A stretch of DNA of 9,065 bases, from assembly GCA_003193815.1 (NCBI GenBank), contig PSPB01000036.1:1-9065 (forward strand). The letters run 5' to 3'. The notes below the pieces were generated by a model. That model saw nothing but the letters and a program-made list of their open reading frames with translations, did not search any database and was not told where the DNA came from. Below, piece after piece: positions 6,661 through 9,065 of the stretch. Made by a program: the position numbers and the translations under genes. How positions within the stretch are numbered: position 1 is the stretch's first letter; every line of letters begins with the position of its first letter. The DNA comes from Methanobacteriota archaeon. Its GTDB lineage: Archaea; Thermoplasmatota; Poseidoniia; MGIII; CG-Epi1.

Positions 6661-7314
6661 TCAGAGCCTCGGGGTGAGCCAGCTCGCCAGCCCGTCGAGC
6701 GTGCGCGTCTGGACCCATACCTTGCCGTTGCCCTGGAACTTGATAACCAGCCCCTCGCCCGAGAGGAACGTGGATTTCAGGTTCCCCATCCCGCCGATGG
6801 TGTATTGCAGCGACGGCTCGAAGGCGACCAGATGGCCGGTATCGACCGTGAACTTGCCCGCGACCGTCTGCTCGACCACGCCACCGTAGGCGTTGTAGAA
6901 TAGCTCCCCCGTGCCGGAAACCTCGACCAGGAAGGCGCCTTCGCCCGAGAAGAGCGCGCGCAGCCCGCCGAACTTCGCTTTGACCGTCAGCCCGGGCGTG
7001 CAGGCGAGGAACGCGCCCGCCGTCAGGAAGACGCTGTCGCCGTTCATCTGCCGGTGCGTTACCGTGCCGGGCAGCCGCGGCGCAATCGTGACGCTGCCGC
7101 CGTCGGGGTGGGTGAAGCGGCCGACGAAGAAGGACTCGCCGCCGAACATCTTGCGGATAAGGGCGCCGAAGAACGAGCCGAGCCGCTTCGACTGCGCCTC
7201 CATATTCGACGACATGCGCGACATCGCCCCCGGCTCTGCCAGCAGCTCCTCGCCCGGGCCGAGCTCGACGATAACTTCGCCGTAATCGGGATTTCCCTCA
7301 ATCTCAAATCGCAT
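6661..7314 (-). CDS. AIM24 / TIGR00266 family protein, first copy of the operon
   Basis: AIM24-family protein, 217 residues, first gene of the operon and closest to the usual family form. Seen: MRFEIEGNPDYGEVIVEL, then GEELLAEPGAMSRM (21-34), and internal repeats MFGGESFF (56-63), LFSGEGAF (121-128) and FLSGEGLV (183-190). It also has FTVDTGHLVAFEPSLQY (155-171) and a C-terminal VWVQTRTLDGLASWL. No signal peptide or membrane span. The ATG at 7314 lies 26 bp from a TATA box, so the operon message is probably leaderless. The TGA at 6661-6663 is followed after one base by the next ATG. Family knowledge: these proteins share a TRAP-like beta fold and often occur as multiple adjacent copies, but no enzymatic activity is established. 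Confidence 0.92.
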   Translation of the reverse strand: MRFEIEGNPDYGEVIVELGPGEELLAEPGAMSRMSSNMEAQSKRLGSFFGALIRKMFGGESFFVGRFTHPDGGSVTIAPRLPGTVTHRQMNGDSVFLTAGAFLACTPGLTVKAKFGGLRALFSGEGAFLVEVSGTGELFYNAYGGVVEQTVAGKFTVDTGHLVAFEPSLQYTIGGMGNLKSTFLSGEGLVIKFQGNGKVWVQTRTLDGLASWLTPRL

Positions 7315-7335
7315 GCGCCCGCCACTTGAGGGGCC

Positions 7336-7343
7336 GATATAAG
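7336..7343 (-). promoter_or_regulatory. TATA box of the AIM24-AIM24-AIM24-UDG operon
   Basis: Minus-strand CTTATATC centred 26 bp upstream of the ATG at 7314, predicting a leaderless operon mRNA. It lies in the 84-bp divergent intergenic region, with its inner edge only 17 bp from the TATA box of the plus-strand gene. Confidence 0.72.
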
Positions 7344-7359
7344 ACCGTCGTGAACACTC

Positions 7360-7367
7360 TTATTAAG
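7360..7367 (+). promoter_or_regulatory. TATA box of the CARDB-repeat protein gene
   Basis: Plus-strand TTATTAAG, the only other AT-rich box in the intergenic region, centred about 35 bp upstream of the ATG at 7399. Transcription would start near 7388-7390. That leaves a leader of about ten bases that just includes a GGGAG ribosome-binding site (7389-7393), five bases before the start. This differs from the leaderless pattern of the minus-strand genes. Confidence 0.55.
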
Positions 7368-7398
7368 CAGTAGCAACGTGCGCGCGAAGGGAGATTAC

Positions 7399-9065
7399 AT
7401 GGAATCCAACAATGGTAACAAGCTCGCTTCGTTCCTTCTTGCAGGAGCGCTACTGCTTTCGGGACTGCTAGTTTTCCCAACCGCTACAGGAAATCCGGGA
7501 CCAGATCTCTGGCTCAGTGATTTCTACGAGCCTGCTGGAAGTCCACCTCCACGCGCTGACACGCTCTATGAGGTCTACTTGGCGTGGGAGAACAGTGGCG
7601 ACGCCGACGCTAATGGTGTACGAATCGGTATCGACGACGAGGATGGCAACCTGATGGCCAAGTCGGACCCGATTAACATGGGTGCCGGTGAGACCGGCTC
7701 GCTGACGTTGAACATCACCTTTGACAGCGTGGGGGAGACTATGCCTGTCGCGATTGTAGACTACGACGAGACCGTCAGTGAGGATGACGAGTCCAACAAC
7801 GAGTACGAGGGCTGGTTCAACGTCGAGCCGGAAATAGGCATTGCCGACGTCTGGGCTGATTTGGATATTGAGGACACCGAGGCTCAGGCAGGCCAGCAGA
7901 TGCTGCTCCGCTTCAGCATCGGTAACTCCGGCAACGTCAGCACCGCCACGCCGGTAACACTTGGTCTCTTCTTCGAGGAGGCAGGCGATGAACCGCAGAA
8001 CTGGATTGACCCCACTCCACTGCACTACGACTTCATCCAGCCCCCACCCCCGGGTGAGGAAGGAGGTGAGCTGATGGAGTTTGAGTGGCAGGTTCCCCAG
8101 GACACCGATGATGGATGGCATGAGTTCACTGTAATTGCCGATTACTACGAAAACAACACTGAGGACAACAATTTCTCCAATAACCGGGACACCCACGAAA
8201 TCTGTATCGGTGACTGCACCTTGCCCGACCTGACTTGGTACGAGGCGGCTCAGGACTCTATAACTCTAAGTCCTCCTGAGGCGATAGCGGGTGAAGCGGT
8301 AACCGTTCTCTACGCTCTGTCCAACATCGGCGAGGGCTCCGCCGGACCACCAGCTATCGTAATCAACCTTGAGGTGGAAAAGTGCCCGTGTGATGGCAGC
8401 GGCTGGCAGCAGGTTAACACGACTGGCTCCCTGCGTGTGACGATTGGCGCCGGCCAGACCTTTGATTCCGAGGCAGACCTGGGGATGAACTGGTCGATTC
8501 CCGAAGATGGCCCGGGCGACTGGGACCTGCGCATCGTGATTGACCCTGGCAACAATGTTGACGAGGCTCGCGAGGACAACAACAACCTTAGCTGGTATGA
8601 TGCCCATGAGGACTACCTTGAGGTAATCGAGCGCAAGCCGGACCTACGGGTCGCAGGTGTCTCGACTCCTAGTCAGGCATACGCAGGTGATACCATCGAC
8701 CTCGACCTCCATATCCAGCAGAGCGAACTGGGAAACAAGATGGCGACCGACACCAACGTGCGGCTGCGCATCACCGACCCCGAGCTGCAGGAATACGGCC
8801 CCTACACCCTCGGACCGCTTGATGTCGGAACCTTCCCGGACATAATTTTCTTCACCTTCGAGTGGGATATTCCGCTCAACTGCGGCGGTAGCGCCTGTAT
8901 CGGTGACTACACGCTGGAGGTCATGGTCGACCCCGGCAACGAGATTGATGAGTGGGACGAGACTAACAACCTGCGCAACGACCTCTCGATTAACGTGAGG
9001 GAAAAGCTCCCTGACCTGATTGTCAGCGACGTGGTAATCACGCCGGTCGACGAGGATGGCAGCGC
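7399..9065 (+). CDS. Secreted tandem CARDB-repeat protein (partial, runs off right edge)
   Basis: Large extracellular protein of at least 555 residues, with no stop before the window end. The ATG at 7399 begins a signal peptide: MESNNGNK then a hydrophobic stretch (residues 9-27) ending near FPTATG. It has no lipobox cysteine. Four CARDB-like (cell-adhesion-related, Ig-like) repeats can be seen at about 35-141, 146-268, 275-411 and 413-533, and a fifth begins with LPDLIVSDV near 537. Most open with a P-D-L-like strand and close with an acidic Asn-rich turn: DESNN near 134, EDNN near 256, DPGNNVDEAREDNN (382-395) and DPGNEIDEWDETNN (511-524). Cysteine pairs (269/273, 329/331, 495/500) could form disulfides outside the cell. 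Acidic turns suggest calcium binding (inference). Such repeats usually form stalks for adhesion or carry a distal enzyme domain; none is visible in this part. G+C is lower (about 55% in a sampled line) than in the minus-strand genes. Confidence 0.85.
   Translation, partial: MESNNGNKLASFLLAGALLLSGLLVFPTATGNPGPDLWLSDFYEPAGSPPPRADTLYEVYLAWENSGDADANGVRIGIDDEDGNLMAKSDPINMGAGETGSLTLNITFDSVGETMPVAIVDYDETVSEDDESNNEYEGWFNVEPEIGIADVWADLDIEDTEAQAGQQMLLRFSIGNSGNVSTATPVTLGLFFEEAGDEPQNWIDPTPLHYDFIQPPPPGEEGGELMEFEWQVPQDTDDGWHEFTVIADYYENNTEDNNFSNNRDTHEICIGDCTLPDLTWYEAAQDSITLSPPEAIAGEAVTVLYALSNIGEGSAGPPAIVINLEVEKCPCDGSGWQQVNTTGSLRVTIGAGQTFDSEADLGMNWSIPEDGPGDWDLRIVIDPGNNVDEAREDNNNLSWYDAHEDYLEVIERKPDLRVAGVSTPSQAYAGDTIDLDLHIQQSELGNKMATDTNVRLRITDPELQEYGPYTLGPLDVGTFPDIIFFTFEWDIPLNCGGSACIGDYTLEVMVDPGNEIDEWDETNNLRNDLSINVREKLPDLIVSDVVITPVDEDGS

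Noticed and set aside
7468..8607. Minus-strand open frames inside the CARDB gene
   Set aside because: They lie opposite an uninterrupted frame with signal peptide, repeat structure and correct codon pattern; no TATA box precedes them.

Overview
The window looks like archaeal genomic DNA, most likely from an uncultured GC-rich euryarchaeon of the Thermoplasmatota / Marine Group II-III type. The archaeal assignment rests on TATA (box A) elements centred 26-27 bp upstream of four start codons, which implies leaderless mRNAs. Supporting signs are a family 5 (UdgB-type) uracil-DNA glycosylase and large secreted peptidases and CARDB-repeat surface proteins. The lineage is an inference; no rRNA or other phylogenetic marker is present. 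There are no RNA genes, CRISPR arrays, insertion sequences or intergenic stretches longer than about 85 bp.

Layout: the first 7.3 kb is read entirely from the minus strand. From left to right it holds: (1) a secreted subtilisin-like S8 protease, cut by the window edge and broken by a 5-bp tandem duplication that separates catalytic Asp/His from Asn/Ser (1-1314); (2) an 876-residue secreted, membrane-anchored clostripain-like C11 cysteine peptidase with CARDB/Ig-like domains (1369-3999); (3) a 190-residue polytopic membrane protein resembling DUF6580 (4053-4625); and (4) a tightly overlapping operon of three AIM24/TIGR00266-family paralogues followed by the uracil-DNA glycosylase (7314 down to 4655). 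From 7399 to the right edge the plus strand encodes a secreted protein made of tandem CARDB repeats, which runs off the window. It is transcribed divergently from the AIM24 operon across an 84-bp intergenic region with two back-to-back TATA boxes.

Functional picture: the two peptidases and the CARDB protein form an extracellular proteolysis/adhesion theme typical of particle-associated heterotrophic archaea. The AIM24 x3 + UdgB operon is the least explained unit: three diverged copies of a protein of unknown archaeal function, translationally coupled to a DNA-repair enzyme. No wholly new system is proven. The most reportable points are the protease frameshift, the AIM24 triplet with its internal three-fold repeat and probable translational coupling, and the base-composition island inside the C11 peptidase gene.
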